A stretch of DNA of 64,000 nucleotides from Branchiibius sp. NY16-3462-2 (GTDB lineage Bacteria; Actinomycetota; Actinomycetes; Actinomycetales; Dermatophilaceae). Shown piece after piece: positions 32,809-40,517 of this stretch (positions within the stretch are counted from its first letter, which is position 1; each line of letters starts with the position of its first letter). Position numbers and translations under genes: made by a program. The stretch is from NCBI RefSeq assembly GCF_001594145.1, contig NZ_LVCF01000035.1:310001-374000 (forward strand), given 5' to 3'. The notes beneath the pieces were generated by a model, which was not told the origin of the DNA, did not search any database, and saw only the letters and a list, made by a program, of their open reading frames with translations.

Positions 32809-34178
32809 TGCGCCGCCGCCGCTGCGGGTGCCGCCGAGTTGCCCATCCGGGAGCCGCCGCCGAAACCACCGGGCCCGCGCGAGGTCACTTGGACCATTTC
32901 GCCGGCGGCGACACCGGACAGGACCTGGGTGCGGGTGCCGTAGACCGAACCGGTCGACACCTCGACCTGCGCGGTTCCGCCGTTCTTCGAGACGGTCACC
33001 ACGGACTTTCCGTTGTTCGAAGAGATCGCCGTCGTCGGGACGGTCAGCACGTTGTTCACCGACTTCGTCGTCACCACGACCGACGCGCTGGTGCCGACGT
33101 AGATGCCCGATTCCGTGCCGGACACTTTGACCACAACCGGGAAGGTCGCCGTACTACCGGTCGAGGTCGAACCCACGATTCCCACCGACTGAACGGTGCC
33201 GGTCAATGCGGTGCCCGTGGTCGTGCTCGTCGATCTTGAACCGGACGAGGAGGAACCCGAGGAGGACGAACCGGAACCTCCCGAGCTTCCACCGAACCCG
33301 CTGCCGCCGCCGAAACCCGAGCCTCCACCGAATCCGGGGAAGCCGCCCCGGGAGTTGCCTGAGGAACTGCTCGACGTCGAGATGCTCACCTGCGCGCTCT
33401 GACCCTTGGCCAGTTGGGCCAGGTCGGCGGAGCTCACGTTCGCATTCACGGTCCACGAGGAGGTGTCGACCAGGACGATGGCCGAGGAGGAGGACGTTGA
33501 CGACGACCCGCCGCCGGCAGCGTTCGCGCCCCCCGCTCCTGCTCCGCCCGAGCCCCCGGAGCCGGTGCCTGCTGAACTGCTGCCCGAGTTGTCTCCCGTG
33601 GCGATGTTGACGGTCGCGATCGTCCCGGAGAACGGCGCCGTCATAGTGGCCGCGGCGAGAGCTTTCTGTGCCTGGGTCACTTTGCTCTCGTCGGAGGCAA
33701 CCGTCGCCTTGGCCGCTGCGATCTGAGTGGATGTCCCACTGCTCTCGACGGATTCGAGGTTCTCCTGCGCGCTGGACAGCGTCGACTTGGCCGATGCCAG
33801 CGACGCTGCCAGGTCGGTGTCATCGATGGTCGCCAGGGTCTGACCCTTGGTCACCTTGTCCCCGACCGCGACGTTCACCGCGGTGACCGTGCCGGAGCTC
33901 GCGAAGTCCAGATCGGCCTCCTGCGCGGGCGCGAACGTGCCCGAGATCGTGAGGGTCTGGCTGACGGTTCCGACGGTCGCAGCTTGCAAGGTGGTCGTGG
34001 TCTGGGCCGCGGCCTGGGTCTGATCATCTGTGCGGTGGGTCGCCCACCAACCGACGCCTGCGCCGCCCGCGACGACCACGGCAACAACTCCCGCGATCGC
34101 CCGGCGACGCACGCGTCCCGGGTGTTGTGTCATGACTCGGGACGCTAAGGAGCCGAGTTTGTGCCGCACTGTCGCCAT
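32805..34178 (-). CDS. MacA/HlyD-like adaptor subunit
   Basis: A 457-residue membrane-fusion protein. The N-terminal anchor is AIAGVVAVVVAGGAGVGWWA, then a biotinyl-lipoyl half (DFASSGTVTAVNVAVGDKVTKG), a short helical hairpin (SAKSTLSSAQENLESVESS to VTQAQKALAAA) and the return lipoyl strand APFSGTIATVNIATGD. A Ser/Gly-rich linker precedes a beta-barrel with PTTAISSNNGKSVVTV. It is the first gene of the operon and is divergent from rlmC. ATG 34178 or the in-frame ATG 34133, closer to the basic stretch, may be the start. It shares lipoyl and barrel organisation with the adaptor at the operon end but not its long insert. Confidence 0.88.
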   Translation of the reverse strand: MATVRHKLGSLASRVMTQHPGRVRRRAIAGVVAVVVAGGAGVGWWATHRTDDQTQAAAQTTTTLQAATVGTVSQTLTISGTFAPAQEADLDFASSGTVTAVNVAVGDKVTKGQTLATIDDTDLAASLASAKSTLSSAQENLESVESSGTSTQIAAAKATVASDESKVTQAQKALAAATMTAPFSGTIATVNIATGDNSGSSSAGTGSGGSGGAGAGGANAAGGGSSSTSSSSAIVLVDTSSWTVNANVSSADLAQLAKGQSAQVSISTSSSSSGNSRGGFPGFGGGSGFGGGSGFGGSSGGSGSSSSGSSSSGSRSTSTTTGTALTGTVQSVGIVGSTSTGSTATFPVVVKVSGTESGIYVGTSASVVVTTKSVNNVLTVPTTAISSNNGKSVVTVSKNGGTAQVEVSTGSVYGTRTQVLSGVAAGEMVQVTSRGPGGFGGGSRMGNSAAPAAAAAQ

Positions 34179-34222
34179 GTTGTGTGCGACCTGTCCCCGG
34201 AGAAGCGATCCTGTGAACCGCC

Positions 34223-34228
34223 TACAGT
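34223..34228 (+). promoter_or_regulatory. Putative leaderless -10 element of rlmC
   Basis: TACAGT ends 6 nt before ATG 34235. The same hexamer with the same spacing precedes the CapA-like gene (35375–35380, ATG 35387). Confidence 0.45.
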
Positions 34229-34234
34229 CGGGAC

Positions 34235-35365
34235 ATGCAGTGCGGCTACTTCGACGAACACCGCTGCCGCAGTTGTGAGCTGATGGGCCTCCCGTACGCC
34301 GAGCAGCTGGCTGACCTTGACCGTCACGTCCGCGCGGCGCTGCCGACCGTCCCTTCCGACAGGTGGTCGCCGCCGGCCGCAGGGCCGGAGTCGCACTTCA
34401 GGAACAAGGCGAAGCTGGTCGTCGGCGGCCGGCGCGGAGCACCCACCCTCGGGATTCTCGACACGGCCGGTCGCGGCGTGGACTTACGCAACTGCGGTCT
34501 CTACGAGCCGGGATTGCACGCAGCCCTGCCGCACCTGGCCGATTTCGTGGCACAGACCGGCCTCACGCCGTACGACGTGCCGAACCGCACCGGGGAACTC
34601 AAACACCTGCTGGTGACCCACTCCCCCGATGGCGAATTGATGATCCGGTTCGTGCTGCGCTCGACCGGTCAGCTGGCCAAACTGGAACGCGCACTACCGG
34701 ACCTGCTCGCCCGGCTCCCGCAGACCCGGGTGGTGTCGGTCAACCTGCTGCCGGAGCATCGCGCAGCGGTGGAAGGCAGCCAGGAACTGGTCCTCACGCA
34801 GGAGGACCAGCTGCCGATGCGACTGCCCGGCCTGACCCTTTTCCTCGGTCCGCAGGCCTTCTTCCAGACGAACACAACCGTCGCCACGATGCTCTATCAG
34901 CAAGCTCAGCAATGGGTTTCGGCGTTGACTCCGCACACCGTGTGGGATCTGTTCTGCGGGGTCGGTGGTTTCGGTCTGCACGTCGCCATCGCCTGCCACC
35001 CGGCGGTGCTGCACGGGATCGAGATCTCGTCGGCCGCGGTAGCCTCCGCCCAGCGCGCAGCCGGCGCGCTCGATCTGCCCGGCACGCAGTGCGTCTTCGA
35101 AGCAGCCGACGCCGAGCGCGAACTCCACAGCGACCACCCGGACCTGCTCATCGTCAACCCGCCCCGGCGCGGCATCGGCACGTTGGCCACCCGGATCGAG
35201 GAATCGGGCACGCCACACGTCCTGTACTCCAGTTGCAATGCGACCTCCCTGGCCCGCGACCTGGCCGCGATGCCGTCGATGCAGCCCGTTGCCGCCCGCG
35301 CGTTCGCGATGTTCCCGCAGACGCAACATCACGAAGTTCTGGTGTTGCTGCGTCGAACCGGGTAG
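34235..35365 (+). CDS. rlmC: 23S rRNA (uracil-C5)-methyltransferase RlmC-like
   Basis: A 376-residue SAM-dependent RNA methyltransferase of the RumB/RlmC type. The N-terminal cysteines Cys3, Cys11 and Cys14 (QCGYFDEHRCRSC) with Cys87 (RNCGLYEP) would hold the 4Fe-4S cluster. The SAM site is WDLFCGVGGFGLHVA, followed by the NPPRRGIG motif and the nucleophile in YSSCNATSLARDL. E. coli RlmC begins very similarly and modifies U747 of 23S rRNA; the same target is inferred. The start is ATG 34235, six bases behind a TACAGT hexamer, so probably leaderless. It is divergent from the MacAB-like operon. Confidence 0.92.
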   Translation: MQCGYFDEHRCRSCELMGLPYAEQLADLDRHVRAALPTVPSDRWSPPAAGPESHFRNKAKLVVGGRRGAPTLGILDTAGRGVDLRNCGLYEPGLHAALPHLADFVAQTGLTPYDVPNRTGELKHLLVTHSPDGELMIRFVLRSTGQLAKLERALPDLLARLPQTRVVSVNLLPEHRAAVEGSQELVLTQEDQLPMRLPGLTLFLGPQAFFQTNTTVATMLYQQAQQWVSALTPHTVWDLFCGVGGFGLHVAIACHPAVLHGIEISSAAVASAQRAAGALDLPGTQCVFEAADAERELHSDHPDLLIVNPPRRGIGTLATRIEESGTPHVLYSSCNATSLARDLAAMPSMQPVAARAFAMFPQTQHHEVLVLLRRTG

Positions 35366-35386
35366 GTCGCTGGGTACAGTGCGGCC

Positions 35387-36574
35387 ATGCGCCGTCTGCT
35401 ACCCGTCGCCGCGTGCTTGAGCGGTGTCGTCGCCCTGGGCGCGTGCTCCAACGACTCCGGGAGACCGCCGGCCGCAGTCGCTCCGTCGGTCAAGGCATCC
35501 TCGACCAAGGGATCCAGCGCCAGCCCCAGTTCCCAGGTCGCCACCGGGACCACCGTGACGGTCGCGGCATCCGGCGACATCCTGATCCACGGTCCGGTCC
35601 GCCGCAACGCGGCCGCTTTCGCCAAGCAGAACGGAAAGGCCGGCTATGACTTCGACCCGATGTTCGCGCCGGTCAAGGCTGCTCTCAGCAAGGCGGACGT
35701 GACCATCTGCCAGCAGGAGACCCCGATCTCGGCCAACGACGCCAACCTCGAGCACACCGGGCTGGTCTACAACGCGCCGCGGGAGATCGCGACCGCCGAG
35801 AAGAAGGCCGGCTTCGACGGCTGCTCCTTCGCCAGCAACCACACCTGGGATATGCAACTGGCCGGAGTGCAGCAGACCCCGACCACGTTGAAAAAGGCCG
35901 GCCTGAAAGTTGCTGGCGCGACCCCGACCGCCAGCGGCGCGGGTGAGCCGGCGACCTACCAGGTGGGCGAGGTGAAGGTTGCCCAGTTCGCCTATGCCTA
36001 CAGCGTGATCAACAAGGCGGGCCCGAGCCCCGAGGTGCCCTCGAGTGCTCCGTGGCTGGCCGACGCGTCGTGGCCTGCGGAAGGTGTGAAGGGGATTCTC
36101 GCTGAAGCTAAGAAGGCCAAAGAAGACGGCGCGGACATCGTGGTGATCAGCATGCACTGGGGCAAGGAGTATCAGCAGGCCCCCACCAGCGATCAGACGA
36201 CGTACGCGAAACAGTTGCTCGCCTCGCCGTACGTCGATGCGATCTATGGCGCGCACGCGCACGTCATCCAGCCCTGCTCCACCCTCAACGGCAAGTATGT
36301 CTTCTACGGAATGGGCAACTTCCTGTCCAATCAGGGCCAGGGCCAGGCCTCGATCCTGACCGACGCCAACGCGGACGGGGTGATCCCGACCGTGACCTTC
36401 ACGAGGACCGCGACGGGCTGGTCACAGAGCGCCACCTACCAGCCGACGCACGTGGACATCCCCGCGCGGCACATCATCCACACCACGTCGCCGACGCAGA
36501 ACCCCACGGCGTACAGCCGCGTGGTGAAGGCAATGGACAGTCTCGGGAACTGCCAGGCCAAGCCAGCCGGCTAG
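35387..36574 (+). CDS. CapA-family lipoprotein (metallophosphatase fold)
   Basis: A 395-residue lipoprotein with a signal peptide ending in GAC (Cys20). A Ser/Ala/Lys-rich linker is followed by a CapA domain starting TVTVAASGDILIHGPV. Metal-site motifs SGDIL, QQETPIS, FASNHTWDM, MHWGKEY and AIYGAHAHVIQP are present, the classical pattern of calcineurin-like enzymes in the CapA/PgsA family. CapA in Bacillus takes part in poly-gamma-glutamate export; no pgsB or pgsC gene is nearby, so the role here is open. ATG 35387 lies 6 nt behind TACAGT. Stop codons of this gene and the convergent RraA-like gene share one CTAG. Confidence 0.9.
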   Translation: MRRLLPVAACLSGVVALGACSNDSGRPPAAVAPSVKASSTKGSSASPSSQVATGTTVTVAASGDILIHGPVRRNAAAFAKQNGKAGYDFDPMFAPVKAALSKADVTICQQETPISANDANLEHTGLVYNAPREIATAEKKAGFDGCSFASNHTWDMQLAGVQQTPTTLKKAGLKVAGATPTASGAGEPATYQVGEVKVAQFAYAYSVINKAGPSPEVPSSAPWLADASWPAEGVKGILAEAKKAKEDGADIVVISMHWGKEYQQAPTSDQTTYAKQLLASPYVDAIYGAHAHVIQPCSTLNGKYVFYGMGNFLSNQGQGQASILTDANADGVIPTVTFTRTATGWSQSATYQPTHVDIPARHIIHTTSPTQNPTAYSRVVKAMDSLGNCQAKPAG

Positions 36575-37044
36575 CGACGCTCGACCAGGACGCCGTCCGG
36601 GTCGGCCCACACGGTCGCGCCCGGGGTGAAGGTGGCGCCCCCGAAAGTGACGGGTACGTCGATCTCCCCCGCACCGTCCTTCGCGGACTTACGCGGGTTG
36701 GAGCCCAGGGCGACGATGCCGATGGGCAGCGTCGCCAGCACCTGGGTGTCGCGGACGGCGCCGTTGATCACCACACCGGCCCAGCCGTTGTCGGCCGCCG
36801 CCTTGGCGATGAGGTCCCCGCACAGGGCGCTCTCGATCGAGCCGCCGCCGTCGACGACCAGCACAAGACCATCACCGGGAGAGTTCAGCAACTCCTTCAC
36901 GATGGCGTTGTCGCGGAAACAGCGCACGGTCCTCGCCGGTCCGCTGAAGGCCGGCCGACCGCCGTACGTGCGCCACGTCAGAGAGCTGGAGTCCAGCGCC
37001 TCGCCGAGCCGGTCGTATACGTCCGCTGTCGCCTCAGATGTCAC
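36571..37044 (-). CDS. RraA-family protein (HMG/CHA aldolase or ribonuclease regulator)
   Basis: A 157-residue RraA-like protein with VLVVDGGGSIESALCGDLIAKAA, WAGVVINGAVRDTQ and ALGSNPRKSAKDGAG, the family's trimer-forming core. Gly-Asp-Leu and Arg-Asp residues at the active site (GDLI, GAVRD) match the metal-dependent 4-hydroxy-4-methyl-2-oxoglutarate/oxaloacetate aldolase version. Regulation of RNase E is the role known in E. coli only. The start is GTG 37044, with TAGCCT 7 nt upstream. It faces the SBF transporter across a 20-bp gap in which the two -10 elements overlap. Confidence 0.9.
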   Translation of the reverse strand: MTSEATADVYDRLGEALDSSSLTWRTYGGRPAFSGPARTVRCFRDNAIVKELLNSPGDGLVLVVDGGGSIESALCGDLIAKAAADNGWAGVVINGAVRDTQVLATLPIGIVALGSNPRKSAKDGAGEIDVPVTFGGATFTPGATVWADPDGVLVERR

Positions 37045-37050
37045 GCTGCG

Positions 37051-37058
37051 TAGGCTAG
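37051..37058. promoter_or_regulatory. Nested divergent -10 elements between the rraA-like and SBF genes
   Basis: TAGGCT (37051–37056, plus strand) lies 8 nt before GTG 37065. TAGCCT on the minus strand (37057–37052) lies 7 nt before GTG 37044. The two hexamers share most of their bases, so both leaderless genes may compete for one promoter region. Confidence 0.5.
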
Positions 37059-37064
37059 CCGACC

Positions 37065-38069
37065 GTGGGGTGGCTCAAACGGATCGGTATCGACGGCTTC
37101 GTCCTGTCCATTCTGCTGGCCGTCGTGGTCGCCTCAATCTTCCCGGCAAGCGATTCGTTCGCGCCCACCCTGGACAAGATCGTCGCCGTCGCGATCGGTC
37201 TGTTGTTCTTCCTGTACGGCGCCCGGCTGCACCCGCGCGAAGCTCTGGACGGCCTGGCGCACTGGCGGCTGCACCTGCTGATCCTGTCCTTCACGTTCGT
37301 CGTCTTTCCCATCGTCGGGGTGGCGCTGCGGGCCCTGTCGCCCTGGCTGCTGTCCGCACCGCTCTACACCGGCGTGCTCTATCTGACGCTGGTGCCCTCC
37401 ACGGTGCAGTCCTCGATTGCCTTCACCTCGATCGCTCGGGGCAACGTCGCCGGCGCGATCGTCAGCGCGTCGGCATCCAACCTGCTCGGGGTGTTCCTCA
37501 CCCCGCTGCTGGTGGTGGTGATGGTGGCCGCGGGGTTGATGGGCGTCGATGGTGACATCACGATCACCGGCAGTGCGGTCGTCGACATCGTCGTGCAGTT
37601 GCTGCTGCCGTTCGTCCTCGGGATGCTGGCCCGACCGCTGATCGGTCGCTGGGTGAAGAAGAACGCGGCGTGGTTGAAGTACGTCGACCGCACCTCGATC
37701 CTGCTGGTGGTCTACTCGGCGTTCAGCGAGGGTGTTCGCGAAGGGATCTGGAGCAAGGTCGCCGTCTGGCAGATCATCGTGCTGGTGGTCTTGTCGGTGC
37801 TGCTCGTGCTGTTCATGTTGTGGTTGACCCGCTGGTCGGCGCAGCGGCTGGGGTTCAACCGCGCGGACATGATCGCCATCCAGTTCTGCGGCACGAAGAA
37901 GTCGCTCGCCAGTGGTCTGCCGATGGCGGCAGTGTTGTTCTCGGCCGGGACGGTCGGGCTGATCGTGCTGCCGCTGATGATCTTCCACCAGATCCAGTTG
38001 ATGATGTGTTCCTGGCTGGCCGGGCACTACTCCCGCGAACCTGTCACAGAGTCGGCGCACCAGGCATGA
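37065..38069 (+). CDS. Bile acid:sodium symporter-like (SBF-like) transporter
   Basis: A 334-residue protein with about ten hydrophobic helices. The family blocks are FLYGARLHPREALDGLAHWRLH, YLTLVPSTVQSSIAFTSIARGN with the crossing-region polar residues, and AIQFCGTKKSLASGLPMAAVLF near the C-terminus. These match the SBF-like PF13593 (YfeH/RCH1) group rather than the arsenite exporter Acr3. It may carry organic anions or affect cation balance; the substrate is not deducible. The start is GTG 37065. It is followed 8 bp later by the DUF1905 gene. Confidence 0.88.
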   Translation: MGWLKRIGIDGFVLSILLAVVVASIFPASDSFAPTLDKIVAVAIGLLFFLYGARLHPREALDGLAHWRLHLLILSFTFVVFPIVGVALRALSPWLLSAPLYTGVLYLTLVPSTVQSSIAFTSIARGNVAGAIVSASASNLLGVFLTPLLVVVMVAAGLMGVDGDITITGSAVVDIVVQLLLPFVLGMLARPLIGRWVKKNAAWLKYVDRTSILLVVYSAFSEGVREGIWSKVAVWQIIVLVVLSVLLVLFMLWLTRWSAQRLGFNRADMIAIQFCGTKKSLASGLPMAAVLFSAGTVGLIVLPLMIFHQIQLMMCSWLAGHYSREPVTESAHQA

Positions 38070-38076
38070 TCGGGTC

Positions 38077-38532
38077 ATGTCGTCCCTGAAGCTGAGCACC
38101 GAACTGGTCGCCCGCGGCCCGGCCGCGGCGATCGTCCTCACCGACGATCAGGTCGCTGGCCTGAGCAGCAAGAAGGTCTTCCCCGTGACCGTCACGATCG
38201 GTGATCGCTCCTTCGCCGGTCGTGTGGCGCGGATGGGCGGGGAAAACCTGGTGGGTCTCAGCAAAGCGGCGCGCGAGCAGCTCCAGGTGCAGGTGGGGCA
38301 GCACGTCGAGGTGACCCTCAGCCCGGACGACGCACCGCGAACCGTGGAGCTGCCGCCCGAACTGGCGGCCGCGTTGGATCAGGATCCGGCGGCGCGTGCG
38401 GCCTTCGACGCGCTGTCGATGTCCCGGCAGAAGGAACTGGCCAGGACCGTCGCCGAGGCCAAGAAGCCGGAGACCAGAGCGCGCCGACTCGAGGCCGCCC
38501 TCGCCAGCCTGGTTACGCCTTCTGCTCGATGA
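38077..38532 (+). CDS. DUF1905 / YdeI-like protein
   Basis: A 151-residue protein with an N-terminal DUF1905 beta-barrel domain (KKVFPVTVTIGDRSFAGRVARMGGENLVGLS). A helical C-terminal YdeI/OmpD-associated segment follows (LPPELAAALDQDPAARAAFDALSMSRQKEL, then AKKPETRARRLEAAL). Family members are small and uncharacterised, and often turn up near stress genes. It begins 8 bp after the SBF transporter, so cotranscription is likely. Its end overlaps the convergent SRPBCC gene by 20 bp. Confidence 0.88.
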   Translation: MSSLKLSTELVARGPAAAIVLTDDQVAGLSSKKVFPVTVTIGDRSFAGRVARMGGENLVGLSKAAREQLQVQVGQHVEVTLSPDDAPRTVELPPELAAALDQDPAARAAFDALSMSRQKELARTVAEAKKPETRARRLEAALASLVTPSAR

Positions 38533-38950
38533 TGCCGGGCATGTCCCGTTCCATCTCCGCGGCAATCTTCGTGAACGCAACCTTCAGGAACGGGCTGGCC
38601 ACCTTCGCGATGCCGTTGAAGGTGACCTCCGAGCGGTAACGCAGATCGAGGGCACCGTCGCCAATCTCGGTGAGGGTGATGTCATCGATCGAGGTGGCGG
38701 TCTTATTGGTGCCCTTAAAGATGATCCGCTGCGGATCGTCCCGGGTCAGTTCGTAGGTCAGGTCGGTCTTGCGGCCGAACACCTCGGAGACGTTGTCCCA
38801 CTTGGTGCCCTGCGCAATCGGACCGTCGTCCTGCTGCACGCACGATACCGTGCCGGGGTCCCAGTCGATCGCGTTGGCGAAGTCGCGCAGGTAGGCCCGG
38901 GCGCGCTCGACCGGGACGTTGACGCGGAAGGTGCGCTCCGTGGTGACCAT
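38513..38950 (-). CDS. SRPBCC (polyketide cyclase/START-like) family protein
   Basis: A 145-residue single START-like domain. The first strand and helix read TFRVNVPVERARAYLRDFANAIDWDPG, with central strands WDNVSEVFGRKTDLTYEL and YRSEVTFNGIAKVASPF and the long final helix LKVAFTKIAAEMERDMPGI that closes the hydrophobic pocket. The family binds lipids or aromatics or serves as a chaperone; nothing defines a ligand here. It starts at ATG 38950 with no neighbour on the same strand close upstream except the NUDIX gene, whose stop at 38978 lies 27 bp away. Confidence 0.87.
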   Translation of the reverse strand: MVTTERTFRVNVPVERARAYLRDFANAIDWDPGTVSCVQQDDGPIAQGTKWDNVSEVFGRKTDLTYELTRDDPQRIIFKGTNKTATSIDDITLTEIGDGALDLRYRSEVTFNGIAKVASPFLKVAFTKIAAEMERDMPGIIEQKA

Positions 38951-38977
38951 GGCCCAACCCTGACACGGCGTCGTCGG

Positions 38978-39562
38978 CTAGAGCACACCCGGGACGGTGG
39001 ACTCCTCCACTGATCCGTAATCGATCGGGTACGTCGATCGGTCACCTGCCGGATCGAATCGCGCGACCTCGTCCAGCAAGTCGAGCAAACCTATGGGCCA
39101 GACGATTTCGGCGGTGCGGCGTAATTCCTGGGCACTCCACCACGACCAGGAAACCATCGTGATCCGCTCTTCCTCGGTATGTCCCGCGGTCGAGATCTCG
39201 AACGCGGGAACACGGGCGAAGAAGAAGGTGTCGTGTTGATCGATGACCACGTCGGTGTAGCCGTGGACCACGTGGCGCACCATCACCGGACCCAACAGTT
39301 GCTCGTCACTCAACTGCAGACCGGTCTCCTCGCAGACCTCCCGGATCGCGGCCACCCGCTCGGATTCGCCCTCCTCGATCCCGCCGCCGGGAGTGATCCA
39401 CCACCGGGAGTCGGCCATCCCGGGGTCGGTGTCGGTGAACAGCAGCACCCGGTTCTGCTCGTCGAGCAGGAGCACGCGCGCAGTGCGCCGCGTCCGGCGC
39501 GGACGTTCATGGGCCGGGACCGGGATGAGGGTGCGGACGGGCTCTTCGGTGGCGTCGTTCAC
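38978..39562 (-). CDS. NUDIX hydrolase
   Basis: A 194-residue NUDIX hydrolase with the complete box: G of GGIEEGESERVAAIREVCEE, then TGL (residues about 65–87), giving the Glu/Arg set for magnesium and pyrophosphate cleavage. Substrates of the family are nucleoside diphosphates linked to other moieties; the specific one is not visible. The basic N-terminal stretch HERPRRTRRTARVLLL resembles actinobacterial members. It starts with GTG 39562 and is divergent from the esterase GTG at 39573, with only 10 bp between the two codons and a palindrome covering both. Confidence 0.9.
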   Translation of the reverse strand: MNDATEEPVRTLIPVPAHERPRRTRRTARVLLLDEQNRVLLFTDTDPGMADSRWWITPGGGIEEGESERVAAIREVCEETGLQLSDEQLLGPVMVRHVVHGYTDVVIDQHDTFFFARVPAFEISTAGHTEEERITMVSWSWWSAQELRRTAEIVWPIGLLDLLDEVARFDPAGDRSTYPIDYGSVEESTVPGVL

Positions 39563-39575
39563 ACTTTCCAGTGTG
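39560..39575. promoter_or_regulatory. Palindrome covering both start codons of the NUDIX/esterase pair
   Basis: CACACTTTCCAGTGTG has exact 6-bp arms. The GTG of each gene is inside its opposite arm, so the two transcripts have mirror-image 5' ends. It is a possible shared operator or promoter. Confidence 0.35.
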
Positions 39576-40517
39576 ACAGCACCGACCTATCAGCGCTGGC
39601 GTCCGGCGTTACGTCTCATCCGGCCGCTGGCTGCGCGGCACCAGCACAGCCTGGCCGACGTGGCGGCGAAGCAGGCGCGGCTGTTCATCACTCACGATGT
39701 CGCCATCCCGGGTGGCGAATCGCCGTTCGCGATCGACATCTACCGGCCGATCGGTCGCCCGGATCCGTTGCCGGTGCTGATCTGGTGGCACGGCGGCGGC
39801 TTCGTGGCCGGGGAGAAGAGCGCCGCGTGCTGTCTGGCGACCGGTCTCGCGGAGGCAACTGGGTGCGTGGTGATTTCGGCAGACTACGCGCTCAGCCCGG
39901 AATCGGCGTACCCGACGGCAGTCCTGCAAGGCCACACCCTGCTGACGTACGTCGCGGCGAACGCCGCCGCGCTGGGCATCGACCCCCAGCGGGTCGTGTT
40001 GGGAGGCGACTCTGCCGGCAGCGGACTGGCCGCGCAACTGGTCGGGATGCAGACCAACCCGCAACTCGCACAGCGGATGGGCACCACTCCGGCGGATCTG
40101 ACCGTCCGGGGAGCCGTTCTCTACTGCGGCCCCTCCAACATGGACACCTTGGCCCAGACCGGCTTCCCGTTTCTGAAGGTGTTCCTGCCTGCCTACACCG
40201 GTCGGCGCGACTGGCACTCCCTCGCGCGGCTGGACGAACTGTCCGCAGTGAAGTGGGTGACACCTGACTGGCCGCCGACCCTGCTCACCGGGGGCGACGC
40301 CGACCCCATGACGGCCCAGGTGATCGAGCTGCGAGACGCGTTGCACCGCAACGGGGTTCAGACCGTCACCGACATTCACGAGGCAACCGGCGAAGGCCTC
40401 GGACATGAGTACGAGGTGCGCTACGACACCGTCGCCGGCCGCCACGTGCTGGACCTGACCGCCAGCTTCCTGCGTGATCACCTGGGTGAGACCCGGAGCG
40501 CGGACACCGAGGTCTGA
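39573..40517 (+). CDS. Alpha/beta hydrolase of the hormone-sensitive-lipase type (esterase)
   Basis: A 314-residue HSL-group carboxylesterase. The oxyanion motif HGGGFVAG is followed by ISADYALSPESAYPTAVLQG. The nucleophile elbow is GDSAGSGLAAQL, and the acid and histidine lie in LLTGGDADPMTAQ and GLGHEYEV. It should hydrolyse esters or lactones of short to medium chains in the cytoplasm. The start is GTG 39573 because the residues upstream in this frame fall inside the divergent NUDIX gene. The 3' end overlaps the convergent beta-propeller lipoprotein gene by 40 bp. Confidence 0.9.
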   Translation: MTAPTYQRWRPALRLIRPLAARHQHSLADVAAKQARLFITHDVAIPGGESPFAIDIYRPIGRPDPLPVLIWWHGGGFVAGEKSAACCLATGLAEATGCVVISADYALSPESAYPTAVLQGHTLLTYVAANAAALGIDPQRVVLGGDSAGSGLAAQLVGMQTNPQLAQRMGTTPADLTVRGAVLYCGPSNMDTLAQTGFPFLKVFLPAYTGRRDWHSLARLDELSAVKWVTPDWPPTLLTGGDADPMTAQVIELRDALHRNGVQTVTDIHEATGEGLGHEYEVRYDTVAGRHVLDLTASFLRDHLGETRSADTEV

